64,000 nt of DNA from positions 186,001-250,000 of the forward strand of contig CAVWNR010000009.1 in assembly GCA_963756525.1 (NCBI GenBank). The letters are read 5' to 3'. Under the pieces are notes generated by a model, which saw only the letters and a program-made list of their open reading frames with translations, did not search any database and was not told the origin of the DNA. The stretch comes from CAVWNR01 sp963756525 (GTDB taxonomy: Bacteria; Actinomycetota; Actinomycetes; Mycobacteriales; Jatrophihabitantaceae). The translations under genes and the position numbers were made by a program. Positions 16,185 to 25,201 of the stretch are shown here, one piece after another. Numbering within the stretch: position 1 is the stretch's first letter; each line of letters begins with the position of its first letter.

Positions 16185-16961
16185 CTAGACCGCGCAAAGC
16201 GCGTCGAACCGCCTTATCGCCATGCCGAAAATGTGCCATGCGGCAAAATGCGGCTCGGCAATGTTATCAAGCTTGCCAGTGATGCGAGCGATGGCCAGGC
16301 CGCCGCCAGCATCAGCGGGTGGATCCCAATCCAATGTCTGGAGCATCAACTGCCATCCGACGCCATGTGCATCACCGCCAAGCCGGCGCCACTCATTTAG
16401 GGACGCGCGGACGAGCTTGTCGTCGCCGAAGCGGACCCTCGCAGCCGCCTCGATCACGTCGGTCGTGTTGAGCTGCGCCCTGGTCGTACGTTTCGCCCGG
16501 ATCGCGCCGAGATCCTGCTGTAGTCTCGCGAGTTGGGACGCAGATTTCGCCTTCTCAGCGGTGTCCAGATCTGGATCTAGTCCGCGCTGGAACTGGATGC
16601 GCCGGACCATCCACTCTTCCGCGACGATCAGTCCGCGTTCCACCCTGGCTGTGCGATCCTTCGGCGCCAACATCCACAGCGCGAAGGCCGATGCGACGAG
16701 GGCGCCACGAATGACGCTTCCGGTTGCGGTGACAAACGTGCGTCGGTTGTCCACCGTGAGCCGTACCAAAGTGAAATGGTCCCACGCGGCAGCGAGCGAC
16801 CCGCGGGCCAACTCGCTCAACCTCAAGGCAGGAAAGCAACGATCATCGGCGGCGAGGGTGCTTCCCATCGCCGGTGCCTCGGCCTGTCCGAATCGCGAGG
16901 CCAATGAGTCGAGCGTCGGGAATGTGTCCTGCACCGCCTTCAGAGCGTCGGCCGCGGTCAT
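16185..16961 (-). CDS. hypothetical all-helical protein next to the TIR gene
   Basis: This 258-residue protein is predicted mainly helical. Visible blocks: LARGSLAAAWDHFTLVRLTV, TATGSVIRGALVASAFALWM, LAPKDRTARVERGLIVAEEW, and a late EWRRLGGDAHGVGWQLML. The pattern of an Ala-rich helix ending in ALWxLxP-D followed by R-xx-RGL, and an R-L-x-G-x-A-H-G near the end, occurs in actinobacterial proteins of unknown function that vaguely resemble HEPN or DUF5677 folds. ATG 16961 follows GAAGG closely; the open frame runs 60 codons upstream without similarity. It is convergent with the TIR gene. Function is not assigned. Confidence 0.6.
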   Translation of the reverse strand: MTAADALKAVQDTFPTLDSLASRFGQAEAPAMGSTLAADDRCFPALRLSELARGSLAAAWDHFTLVRLTVDNRRTFVTATGSVIRGALVASAFALWMLAPKDRTARVERGLIVAEEWMVRRIQFQRGLDPDLDTAEKAKSASQLARLQQDLGAIRAKRTTRAQLNTTDVIEAAARVRFGDDKLVRASLNEWRRLGGDAHGVGWQLMLQTLDWDPPADAGGGLAIARITGKLDNIAEPHFAAWHIFGMAIRRFDALCAV

Positions 16962-17194
16962 GCCTTCGACCCTACGGGTTCCCTGCCGCAGATGCCGGTG
17001 GGAAAACGGCAGCATCCGCGTCGCACCCCTCGGTGGAGGGCGGCCGCAAGGTTCGCTCGGTGGCGCAACGGCGAGCTCGCCATCAGGCTTCTGACTCTTC
17101 ATCTGCCATGCGACTGACTTCCATCTTCCCGGGACGACCACCGATCTCTTTGCGGGAGGACCTCTGCCGTGACAGCGTTAGACGGTATGACGTG

Positions 17195-17479
17195 ACCCGT
17201 TGAGTGGGGTCGCGTCTGGAGGTGGTGAGCCCTTCCTCGCCGGTAATGGTGGCCCGCCGCTCGTCGGCGTCCAGGTCGTTCCTCCTCGCCCGCAAAGAGC
17301 GCGGGCTGCGGGGGCTCCACCTGGACCCCTCCCACTCGGTGGGCCAGATCGGCAGCTACGAGGAAGGGCGAGTTCTGCTCGGTCGACGTTGCTGGCCGAG
17401 GCCTCCCGCGCGCACATTCGTGGGTTGCCGGGCAGGAGTGGCCTGCTCGGCCTATCCGACACTGCGTGGGGAGGCCCCG
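17195..17479 (+). ncRNA. candidate IS110 guide (bridge/seek) RNA region
   Basis: IS110-group elements are known to encode a structured RNA in the left non-coding end, upstream of the transposase, which pairs with target and donor DNA. This 285-base region is in that place, ends directly at the GTG of the transposase and contains at least two clear hairpins: 17288-17306 (6 bp stem, 7-base loop) and CCCAC-TC-GGTGGG around 17332-17343. Guide loops were not identified; this is inference from family and position. Confidence 0.35.
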
Positions 17480-18559
17480 GTGGAACGTGAGCGTACGAGT
17501 GTGGGTCTGGATGTGCATGCCCGCTCGGTCGTGGCGGCCGCGATCGACGGCGTGACCGGTGAACTGACCAGGGCGCGGCTGACGCCGGCGCACGAGGAGA
17601 TCAGGAGGTGGATCGGAGAGCTGGCCGGTCCGGTGGCGGTGGCTTACGAGGCCGGCCCGACCGGGTTCGGGCTATACCGTGCGCTGACCGCAGCTGGAGT
17701 GCCGTGCCTGGTGGCGGCACCATCAAAGCTGCAACGCCCGTCGGGTGATCGCGTCAAGACCGACGCGAAAGACGCGCTGCACCTCGCGCGTCTAGTGCGT
17801 CTGGGCGAGATCACGCCGGTCGCCGTTCCCACCGTGGAGCAGGAGGCCGCACGCGACCTCGTCCGCGCCCGCGAGGATTGCCGCGGCGACCTCACGCGGG
17901 CCCGGCACCGGCTGTCCAAACTGTTGCTACGCCAAGGCGTCGTCTACTCCGACGGCAACGCCTGGACCCAGCAGCACGACGCGTGGCTGCGCCGGCAGCG
18001 GTTCGCCGGCACCGCCACCACCCTGGCGTTCGAGTCTGGCTACGACGCGGTGCTGGCCATCAAGGCTCGCCGTGACCGTCTCGACGCGGCGCTCGGCGCG
18101 ATGGCCGCCGACAGCGAGTTCACCGCGCTCGTGCGTCGGCTGGCCTGCCTGCGCGGCATCTCCACGCTGACGGCGTTCGCGCTGGCGGTCGAGATCGGTG
18201 ACTGGAGCCGCTTCACCGGCAACACCATCGGCTCGTTCGTCGGTCTGGTGCCTACCGAATACTCTTCCGGCGCGTCACGGGCGCAGGGCTCGATCACCAA
18301 GGCCGGCAATACTCACGCCCGCCGCCTACTCGTCGAAGCCGGCTGGCACCACCGAAGCCCGTACCGGCAGAGCAAGACGATGCGTGACCGGTGGGAACTG
18401 TCCACCCCCGCGGCACGAGCGCGTGGCGATGCCGGTAACCGGCGCCTGCACGAACGCTGGGTCGGGTTCAACCTCCGCAAGAAGCGACCCGTCATCGCGA
18501 ACGTCGCGATCGCCCGCGAACTCGCCGGGTGGTGCTGGTCGCTGGCCACACTCGAATAA
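17480..18559 (+). CDS. IS110 family transposase
   Basis: This 359-residue recombinase has both halves of the family. The N-terminal RuvC-like DEDD domain shows VGLDVHARSVVAAAID (first Asp), AYEAGPTGFGLYR (Glu near residue 60) and RVKTDAKDALHLARL (Asp pair near residue 95). The C-terminal Transposase_20 domain shows LACLRGISTLTAFALAVEIG, GLVPTEYSSGASRAQGSITK with the probable catalytic serine, and AGNTHARRLLVEAGWHHR. All key residues are present, so it may still be active. The GTG at 17480 matches the usual IS110 N-terminus; upstream in-frame codons belong to the non-coding left end. Confidence 0.93.
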   Translation: MERERTSVGLDVHARSVVAAAIDGVTGELTRARLTPAHEEIRRWIGELAGPVAVAYEAGPTGFGLYRALTAAGVPCLVAAPSKLQRPSGDRVKTDAKDALHLARLVRLGEITPVAVPTVEQEAARDLVRAREDCRGDLTRARHRLSKLLLRQGVVYSDGNAWTQQHDAWLRRQRFAGTATTLAFESGYDAVLAIKARRDRLDAALGAMAADSEFTALVRRLACLRGISTLTAFALAVEIGDWSRFTGNTIGSFVGLVPTEYSSGASRAQGSITKAGNTHARRLLVEAGWHHRSPYRQSKTMRDRWELSTPAARARGDAGNRRLHERWVGFNLRKKRPVIANVAIARELAGWCWSLATLE

Positions 18560-18789
18560 CCGAACACCGACTTCGTCGCGCTGTCACCGGTGCCGAGCAG
18601 CGCGTGGAGCGACCCGCGAACCAACTATGAGCAACCGACCCGCGGTCCGCGGTCGGCGACGCTCGCCTTTAGACCCGCGGTGAAGCTCCGTGCCGAACAC
18701 CGTCCTGCGGTAGCCAACCCGCGCATATCAGTCTGACCGCGCGTCGCCAACGACACGCTCCAGCACCAAACCGACACACGCGACGAACC

Positions 18790-18827
18790 GAGGCGCCCGC
18801 GCCGGACAAATTCAGCGCGGGCGCCTC
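18790..18827. repeat. perfect 13-bp hairpin at the right end of the IS110 element
   Basis: GAGGCGCCCGCGC at 18790-18802 is exactly inverted at 18815-18827 around a 12-base AT-richer loop. There is no T-tract, so it is not a classic terminator; its place just inside the probable IS right end (followed by CATGCCTCTTGACA) suggests a recombination or RNA-structure role. Confidence 0.6.
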
Positions 18828-19068
18828 ACCATGCCTCTTGACAAGAAGCCCTTACATATCAGTTGGCCCCGTGGCGCCCGGCAACATGCTTGTGGGAGCG
18901 ACACCATCTACCTGTACCGATGGCCGCTGGTGAAAAGCGCTTCGCCACTAATCTAGTCGTAACGAGCAGGCAAGCAAGGTCGCGCGGACCGTTACGCTGT
19001 CGTCGGATGCGCGGTCGACGTGCGGATCGGATGTTATGAGGAGGGGCTTCCTGGCGACGCGTCGCGGA

Positions 19069-20118
19069 TTAGTCCGCGATTCGAAAGCTTGCGTCGGCGT
19101 TCGGGAAGGCTGTCACAAGTCGTTCAAGTGCTGGTTCAACGGTGCCGCCACCCCAGCCTTTGGACACGACCCAGGTCGCTCCGTTGTGTTCGATCGGATG
19201 GTTGAGGAAGTAGCGATCGGCCCGTGTTCCGGTCGCGGCGGCGACCACCGACGGTAACTCGCTCGCTAACAGAGAGGAGGGGCCAACCTTACGCAGCGCC
19301 CAGTTAGGCAGAGCGGCCGCGACCTGTTCGGGGTCGATACCTGCGCTGATAAGACTCTCAATCAGAACCCGGATGCTGTTGCGCTTGTTTTGTGGCGGAA
19401 ATTCGTGACGGTTAACGGTGATGACGTATCGAGTCCAATCACGATTGTCAGCCGAGGCGCGTTCACGTTCCATAGCCTTGCGGCGTTGTCGAACTTGAAA
19501 GTCGGTCGCCTCAGGTAGCGGAATGATCTGGTCAACGCCTAGCAGCATGCGTCCGTCCAGGTCGTACGGACGCAGACGGATGCATCTGATGTCCATGCCA
19601 TCGAACTTGTTTAGCCACAGCACGGCAGTTGTTAACTCGCGCCCGAAGTCGGCGGAGACGAGCATGATGCGGACGTCGTCTTGAAGCGATATATCGTCTC
19701 CGTCGGGCACGCCTAGGAACTCACGCAAGTCATCGCGCGGATCCGTTCCTGCGGCAACCAACCGAGAGCCCTCCGGAGTGGCGAGCGTCGCCGAGTATGC
19801 GGCCACAACGTCATCGAAGGTGAGCGTGGAGATCATCGCGGCGTAGCGAAGAGCTTGGAGGTCGGCGTGTCCGCCGTCGCTGGTCCGCTTCAGTTCAATG
19901 ACGACGAGGTGACCGTCACGATCCACGGCTAAAATGTCCAGGCGTCGTCGTGCGTCCTCCCAATTGCCGTATTCCTGCGCCACGACCTTGAGGCCGGCGT
20001 CGAGCACGTCGACTTTGGAGAACAACAGGGCCTGTAGATCCCGTCGCTCCCAGAGATTTAGCGCTGAAAAATCTACCGGCTCTCGCCCGACGAGCTGCCG
20101 ATCTTTGATCTCATACAT
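19069..20118 (-). CDS. NucS/DUF91-like PD-(D/E)xK nuclease-domain protein
   Basis: This 349-residue protein starts with a nuclease-like domain: NLWERRDLQALLFSKVDVL, then EYGNWEDARRRLDILAVDRD and GHLVVIELKRTSDGGHADLQ. The D...(x)n...ELK arrangement (Asp in RLDILAV, Glu and Lys in IELKR) is the PD-(D/E)xK metal site seen in NucS-like and DUF91 proteins; LQALRYAAMIS is the usual following helix. The remaining 200 residues (ISAGIDPEQVAAALPNW and a final EHNGATWVVSKGWGG region) are unassigned. It probably cuts DNA; whether it serves repair or defence is unknown. ATG 20118 is chosen; a GTG at 20172 is possible. It stands beyond the IS110 from the TIR gene. Confidence 0.7.
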   Translation of the reverse strand: MYEIKDRQLVGREPVDFSALNLWERRDLQALLFSKVDVLDAGLKVVAQEYGNWEDARRRLDILAVDRDGHLVVIELKRTSDGGHADLQALRYAAMISTLTFDDVVAAYSATLATPEGSRLVAAGTDPRDDLREFLGVPDGDDISLQDDVRIMLVSADFGRELTTAVLWLNKFDGMDIRCIRLRPYDLDGRMLLGVDQIIPLPEATDFQVRQRRKAMERERASADNRDWTRYVITVNRHEFPPQNKRNSIRVLIESLISAGIDPEQVAAALPNWALRKVGPSSLLASELPSVVAAATGTRADRYFLNHPIEHNGATWVVSKGWGGGTVEPALERLVTAFPNADASFRIAD

Positions 20119-21892
20119 CGCCACGAGTCCATTGTTCTCGCCCGGTTGCCAAAGAGGCAACAGGCGATACACTGCACATCGGAGCGATGCTGCCGACGGC
20201 TTGGCGCGCCACCGATCTGTGCGTCACCGGGCAGAGAGCTACGCCGAAGCAATCCGACAGGCACGAGCCGGCGAAGCCGCATCCGACGTCACCTGCGGGC
20301 CAGGCCGGCCGCGAACAGCATGATGAACAGCGGAGAGCCTCCATGCCAGCGCCGCCGTCGCCCATGGGAACAACCAGAGCCCGGTCGCGACGAAGGCGCT
20401 TATTCATGTGCTGGGGCGGTCAAAAGCGGCTCGTTCCACGGTTGTTGACGTCTCTTGTGATAGCTGGCCGAAGCGCAAGTGCGGCACACCGTCTCGCAGG
20501 CAGGTTGGTGGCGCTGAAGACCCCGGACGGCGCGATATCGCCGCGCGATTCGACTGGGAGGCGGCTGATGATCGACGCTGGGTTCGAGCCGAACTGGCGC
20601 CCCTTCGGATGGCAACTACGTACCTCGGCGGACGCCGGCCGGCTCCGCTGGAGTAGTGCCGTTCTCGTCCAAGGGACCGTCTGCCGTCCGTGTGGGGCGA
20701 CGAGGCTCGCGTTCCCGCCGACGAGCCTATTAGCTCGCCTGGCGCGCGCTCTCAGGTTTGGCCACGACAAGCGCGGTGGCCACAATGCCCAACGTTTTGC
20801 TCGCGCTCCGTACCGATTACTTCATCTGAGCCGTGGCTCGCCACCGGCGGTCTGCTCGATATCGACGGTTCTTTTGTGCGTCCGAGCCCGCGTCGATCTC
20901 CGGATCGTCGGCGCGCGGGGTACCGACGACGCTGCGGTGTGCGCACTGATCTAGCCGTGTGCGGACGAATGCGATGCACGACTCTCGGCGTGGTTGCGCG
21001 GATCGGGTGATCAAGGGTGGCGCGCTGAGCGCGCCCGATTCGTCGGATGTCAAACTTGCCGCTCACGCCGCGTTGAGGTAGGTCCCGCGGACGTCCGATC
21101 ATGGCGATGAGCGGGCAGATCGACGCGGTGGTGCGTCTGGCAGTGTTCGCTCCCACCGGGTCTGGCTGGCTATGGCGTTCGCGGGATTGGCATCGGAGGG
21201 CCGCTGGGTCTTGAGGTTCGCGGCGATCTACCGGTGGTTGGCGGCGGCGAGGGCCCAGTGCTCACGGCACAGCACCGTCCTCGCGGGAATAGGTCCTTCG
21301 GACTAGGGTCCCGGCGTCGGGTTGTCAGCGTTCGGTCGACCGCTGCCCGGCTTGTCGGCGGGTGCGGGCGCCGGGCGGGCGGGCGGTGCCGGTGCCTGCC
21401 GTGCGGGCCGGCGGTTCGAGTCGGCTTCGACACTGCTGATCATGAGTGGTCTGCGACCTGCCAAGGTGCTGTCCTGTGGCACCCGAACACGCTCCGGCGC
21501 AGCCCAGCTGTGATCTTGTCAGACTCACTCTGCCGAGGAAAGATAGGGCCTCCGCCGCAGCGAACGTGGCGTGACGGCGACGTTAGCGCGGTTGTACGTT
21601 CGCGGTCTTCGCGTGGCCGTCTGCGGGACCTCGTCGACACGCCGGAGATCCGCGACGCGCCGACACCGGCAAGGCCAAGGCGACCCGGCGGGTCGCGGAG
21701 AACGAGGGCTCCTGCAACAATGCAGGGCAGTGGGTCGAACAGTCCGCCAGCGTCTACATCGGGCTCGCCTGGGGACAACTCGCGGAGAACATCGCGAGAC
21801 CAGCCAGCGGTTTGCGGACGGCGGCCCAGTTTCGGGCGGGGCGGCGATCTCACACGGTGGCTGGCACGCGCGCCTTGCCCGGGCGTGACGAC
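20119..21892. other. gene-poor region with R2 repeat and a coding remnant
   Basis: About 1.8 kb without an intact gene. At about 21655-21892 one plus frame is open into the next gene and contains NEGSCNNAGQWVEQSASVYI then GLAWGQLAENIARPASG, which looks like real protein but has no start codon and no recognised family. R2 copy E lies at 20866-21020. A 7-bp perfect hairpin (GGCGCGC/GCGCGCC) lies at 21019-21035. Confidence 0.4.
20866..21020 (-). repeat. dispersed degenerate repeat R2, copy E
   Basis: A 21-base core is identical to R2 copy F (around 53000) and the similarity extends over about 150 bases with one gap of about 11 bases. In one minus-strand frame both copies share R-A-D and IDAGSD then KNR, so the repeat may derive from coding DNA. 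Family unknown. Confidence 0.55.
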
Positions 21893-22591
21893 ATGAGTCG
21901 GCAGACTGATCCAGTGACCGGTACGGTGGCGGAGGGGTTAGCGCCCGACCTGGAGGACGCGCTGGGTCGCCTGGCCGAGCTACAGGCGCTCGCCGGCACG
22001 CCGCGGCAGCGCCAAGCGGTGGCCCGCGCCTCGGGCCGGCTGCTGCGCGCGGCCGCCGACGGGGGATGGCCGATCCGGATGCTGGCTACGGCAGCCAAGC
22101 TGCCCGCCTACACCGCCCGGAAACGGATCCGCACCGACCGCGCCGCGCACCCGGCCGCCGGCCCAGGTTTGCACATCGCCGCGCCACCCGCCCGGCCCCA
22201 CCGGGCGGCGCCCGCGCTCGACGAGAAGCCCTGGCTGCGCCCCGCGGAGGTCTGTGCGCTGCTCGGCATCTACCCGGGAACCCTGTTCAACTGGCGCCGC
22301 GCCGGGCTGCTACCCAGCACCCGGGCCAGAGCCAGCATGTATCTCTACGCCCGCGAGGATCTGATCCGGCTGCTCACCCACCGCGTGCTCTACCACGGCA
22401 ACGGCATCCACTACGCCGCCACACGGCACGCGCTGGCCCTTCCCGAGCCAACAGCTGGAGCGTGGGTCCCGGGATCCGGGCGAGTAGAGCGGCAGCCGCC
22501 GCGCCCGCGCCGGGGTCGGACCTCACCCAGGATGCGACCGAGCAGCCGCCCGCATCCCACCCGCGTGCGCCGGCGCGGCCGATCAGCATGA
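21893..22591 (+). CDS. helix-turn-helix domain-containing protein
   Basis: This ORF encodes 232 residues. The N-terminal half is helical (DLEDALGRLAELQALAGTPR, then QRQAVARASGRLLRAAADGG) with a first possible HTH at PIRMLATAAKLPAYTARKRI. The second half has a MerR/excisionase-like HTH: PWLRPAEVCALLGIYPGTLF, NWRRAGLLPSTR and YAREDLIRLL. It is therefore probably a DNA-binding protein. The last about 40 residues are Pro/Arg-rich and may be out of frame; the neighbouring frame there looks more protein-like, suggesting a small 3' frameshift. No ribosome binding site is obvious at ATG 21893. Target unknown. Confidence 0.6.
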   Translation: MSRQTDPVTGTVAEGLAPDLEDALGRLAELQALAGTPRQRQAVARASGRLLRAAADGGWPIRMLATAAKLPAYTARKRIRTDRAAHPAAGPGLHIAAPPARPHRAAPALDEKPWLRPAEVCALLGIYPGTLFNWRRAGLLPSTRARASMYLYAREDLIRLLTHRVLYHGNGIHYAATRHALALPEPTAGAWVPGSGRVERQPPRPRRGRTSPRMRPSSRPHPTRVRRRGRSA

Positions 22592-22599
22592 CATCCAGA

Positions 22600-22800
22600 C
22601 GCGCCTGGTCACCCGACGACGTCTGTGGCGCACCCTGGCCTGGCCGGCGCTCTCGGCGTGATCCTGTAGGCGTGCTCAGCGTCCTCGTCGGCTGGCTGGT
22701 GCTCGCCGGTCTGATCCGCCCAGCCGGCGGTTACGATCATCAGGCCGAACTCGGACACGCCGCGCTGTGGGATTCCCTGTTCCTGCTCTGGGGTCCGGGC
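22600..22800 (+). pseudogene. DUF3995 family protein remnant (C-terminal part)
   Basis: A plus-strand piece reads GVLSVLVGWLVLAGLIRPAG then GYDHQAELGHAALWDSLFLL, which closely parallels the end of the intact DUF3995 protein at 25202-25720 (NLVLAGVVVPGGGYDHDGMV and GHAWLWDPLFLVWG). Just upstream the other frame reads LWRTLAWPALSA, so a one-base loss near 22665 plus loss of the N-terminal half broke the gene. Confidence 0.55.
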
Positions 22801-22939
22801 GCTCGCCAGCGGCCTGAGACTGACCCGGGCCTCCAGTGGCAACTGTGCCGTCCTGGCGGCAGTCGCCGGATAGCGATCCCAGATTGACAGGTGCGGCCCT
22901 GGGACCAGCCCGGTGCCGCTGATCAACGGGTTCACCGCG

Positions 22940-23410
22940 TTACTGACTGGGTGTCAGGGTCAGTTGTTCGTCACCGAGTAGGACGTGCGCTGGACTGGTC
23001 GGATCCAGCCCGACCGGGGCGGCGAGCTCACTCGTGACGGCAGCGAGCTGGTCGGTGCACAGTTGGCCGGTCGGGACCGCTTGCAGGCTGATCCGCAGTG
23101 AGTGCGGGCCGAGGACGGTGACCCGGTCGGGGTAGGGCGGGCAGCCGCCGGCCCAGATGGTCACGGCCAGTCGGGTGTCGCGGTCGATCCACCGCACCGC
23201 CGGCAGCGGCGCCGACGTGTCGGCCGACGGTGGCGGGGTAGCCGGCGGAACGCGCAGCACCCGAATCGGTGCGCCGCTGGGAAGGCCGGGGTAGTGCGTC
23301 AGCACGGTCCCCGGCACGGCGGGCGAGCGTGAGCACCCGGCGACCACGCCGGTGAACAGGCCGAATGCCACGACAACGGCGACCCGGACCGGACGACGAG
23401 CGACTGCCAC
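22940..23410 (-). CDS. putative lipoprotein, function unknown
   Basis: This 156-residue protein starts at GTG 23410, preceded by GAGGTG at good spacing. It has a classical lipoprotein signal: basic VAVARRPVRV, a hydrophobic core and lipobox VVAGC at residue 26. The mature part is small, with WIDRDTRLAVTIWAGGCPPY and a C-terminal half rich in beta-strands (VTVLGPHSLRISLQ, HVLLGDEQLTLTP); a further Cys pair at C90 and C118 might form a disulphide. Similar small lipoproteins with an AGGCPPYP motif occur in actinobacteria without known function. It ends the tandem pair with the hydrolase gene upstream on the same strand. Confidence 0.65.
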   Translation of the reverse strand: MAVARRPVRVAVVVAFGLFTGVVAGCSRSPAVPGTVLTHYPGLPSGAPIRVLRVPPATPPPSADTSAPLPAVRWIDRDTRLAVTIWAGGCPPYPDRVTVLGPHSLRISLQAVPTGQLCTDQLAAVTSELAAPVGLDPTSPAHVLLGDEQLTLTPSQ

Positions 23411-23486
23411 CCCGCACCTCACAGCGTCACGAACACCGCCGTCATGAACGACGCTGCGAGTACGCAGGAAGGTTTCACGATGTCGA

Positions 23487-24266
23487 TCAGGCGTCTGGAG
23501 GTGGACAGGCGAGCCACTGATCGAGCAGCGCGGCGAGGATTTGCGGCTGTTCGTGGGGCAATGCGTGACCGGCGCCGTCAAGGATCGCAAGCGTCGCTCG
23601 GGGGTGGTGGTCGAACAGGTCGAGAGCCGCGGCGTACCCGACAGCTGAGTCCTGCCGGCCGGCGACCACGAGTGTCGGCCCGGCGTATGCCGGGCCGTTG
23701 GGCAGGGACAGCTCCCAGCGTTCGCCGATTCGCTCCATGGCGGGCGTGTCGACGAGAGGGATGGCCGGCGCGACCAACCGCTGGTAGCGCACCAGCATGG
23801 AGGGCGTTTGCACGACAAAGTAGCTGCGGAACTGTTCGTCGCCCAGATCCTTGGCGGCAACCACGGGGCGGTGTTCGGGGACGTCGCGCACGCCGGGCAG
23901 AAGGGGACAGACGAGCGCGAGGCCGGCGACCTGGTCGGGTCGTCGCACGGCGACCCCGTAGCCGTAGTAGCCGCCGGCCGAGTGGCCGACGATCCTGGCG
24001 GGTTGCTGCCCGAGGAGTTCCTGGACGAAGCCGAGCAGCACGTCGAGGACATCGTCGGCGCTGCGCACGGTCAGAGGCGCCGGCGTGCGGCCCATGCCCG
24101 GGAGATCGGGATAGATCCGCCGGAGTCCGTGGTGCGCGCCGAGGGCAGGCTCAAAGCATGCCTCGGCCTCGCGGTGGTCGACGCCCGCGCCGTGCAGGAC
24201 CAGCACCGGCTCACCATCGCCGTGCTGTGTGTAGTGGACCGGGACGTCGTTGATCCGGCACTGCAT
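23487..24266 (-). CDS. alpha/beta hydrolase
   Basis: This 259-residue protein has the alpha/beta-hydrolase fold: an oxyanion-type PVLVLHGAGVDHREAEACFE near residue 20, the nucleophile elbow GHSAGGYYG near residue 93, the acid in VAGRQDSAVGY near residue 205 and the histidine in LDGAGHALPHEQP near residue 237. All three catalytic residues are present. The leading sequence VPVHYTQHGDGEPV is typical of the epoxide-hydrolase/lactonase-like branch. It is encoded on the minus strand, back to back with a methyltransferase pseudogene. Substrate unknown. Confidence 0.88.
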   Translation of the reverse strand: MQCRINDVPVHYTQHGDGEPVLVLHGAGVDHREAEACFEPALGAHHGLRRIYPDLPGMGRTPAPLTVRSADDVLDVLLGFVQELLGQQPARIVGHSAGGYYGYGVAVRRPDQVAGLALVCPLLPGVRDVPEHRPVVAAKDLGDEQFRSYFVVQTPSMLVRYQRLVAPAIPLVDTPAMERIGERWELSLPNGPAYAGPTLVVAGRQDSAVGYAAALDLFDHHPRATLAILDGAGHALPHEQPQILAALLDQWLACPPPDA

Positions 24267-24364
24267 TCGGCCACGGTAGTGACCGGACCGACAAGGCCGC
24301 GGGCACGCGGTCGGCGAAGGCGAACGGGCGCTGTGGCGCTGCCGTCATCGATAGCATCGCCGGC

Positions 24365-25145
24365 ATGCCCGCGGCGGACTTCTACGACGCTGAGCTGCGC
24401 GCGCACCACCAGCACCTTCGTTCCGCCTACCGGATCAGTCCCGGTGACGAAGTGCTCGACATCGGCTGCGGCGCCGGGCTGACGACTCGCCAGGCAGCCC
24501 GGGCCGCAGCGCCGGCACGCGTTGAGGGGATCGACATCTCCGAGCGCATGGTCGAGCAGGCTCGCCAGGTGACCGCAGCCGAGGGGATCGGCAACGTCGG
24601 CTACCAACTCGGCGATGCCCAGACGCATCCGTTCACACCCAGTGCATTCGACGTGGCGATCAGCCGGTTCGCAACGATGTTCTTCACCGACCCGGGCTGC
24701 CGCGTTCGCGAACATCGCCACCGCCTTGCGCTCCAGCGCCCGATTGGTGTTGCTGGTGTGGCAGCCGAGCGAGGCCAACGAATGGGCGCAGGAGATCAAC
24801 GGCGCGCTCGGTGACGCGGCGCAGCCGCCGTCGCCGGGTGCGGACCCGTCCTCCCTCGGCGATGCCACGGCCACCGCGCGCCTACTGGATCACGCCGGCT
24901 TTGACCAGCTGCGCTTCGAGGACGTCCGCGAGCCGGTCTTCTACGGTCGCGACATCGACGACGCCCTTGACACCGTCCGCGGCTTCCAGGACACCAGCGC
25001 GCCCCTTCCTAAGCTCGACCGCGACCAGACCGAGCGCGCGATTGATCGCCTGCGCGGAGTGCTCGCAGCCCACTACAGCGACCAGCACGGCGTCGTCTTC
25101 GATTCACGCTCATGGTTGATCACGGCATACCGCCGCGGGCGTTGA
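24365..25145 (+). pseudogene. class I SAM-dependent methyltransferase with a single frameshift
   Basis: The first 110 codons show a methyltransferase: VLDIGCGAGLTTRQAARAA (motif I), GIDISERMVEQARQV (motif II), LGDAQTHPF and FDVAISRFATMFFTDP. Immediately after FFTDP one extra G in a GGG run (about 24695-24697) shifts the frame; the second frame continues as AAAFANIATALRSSARLVLL and runs to a stop at 25145 with YGRDIDDALDTVRGFQDTSA. Removing one base would restore a protein of about 259 residues. It is either a recent pseudogene or a sequencing error. It lies divergent to the hydrolase gene. Confidence 0.75.
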
Positions 25146-25201
25146 CAGCCCGACCGATCAGCACCCTCTCGTCTCACAGACCGATCCGACAGCGGGCGCG
25201 G

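Larger units (their letters stand above)
17190..18850 (+). mobile_element. IS110-family insertion sequence (ends approximate)
   Basis: An intact IS110 transposase gene is flanked by about 290 bases of non-coding DNA upstream and about 290 downstream. IS110 elements lack terminal inverted repeats and long target duplications, so the ends cannot be placed by eye. The upstream region has stem-loops (for example 17288-17306, GCCCGC/GCGGGC) and the downstream region a perfect 13-base hairpin (18790-18827). The element separates the TIR/unknown pair from the nuclease gene. Confidence 0.55.

Noticed and set aside
16222..17094. Plus-strand ORF of 290 codons opposite the hypothetical helical protein
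   Set aside because: Ser/Arg/Pro-rich without structure; the minus-strand frame has regular amphipathic helices and a start signal.
18790..18827. Rho-independent terminator for the IS110 transposase
   Set aside because: The stem is perfect but no T-run follows on either strand; the place at the IS end fits a recombination-linked structure better.
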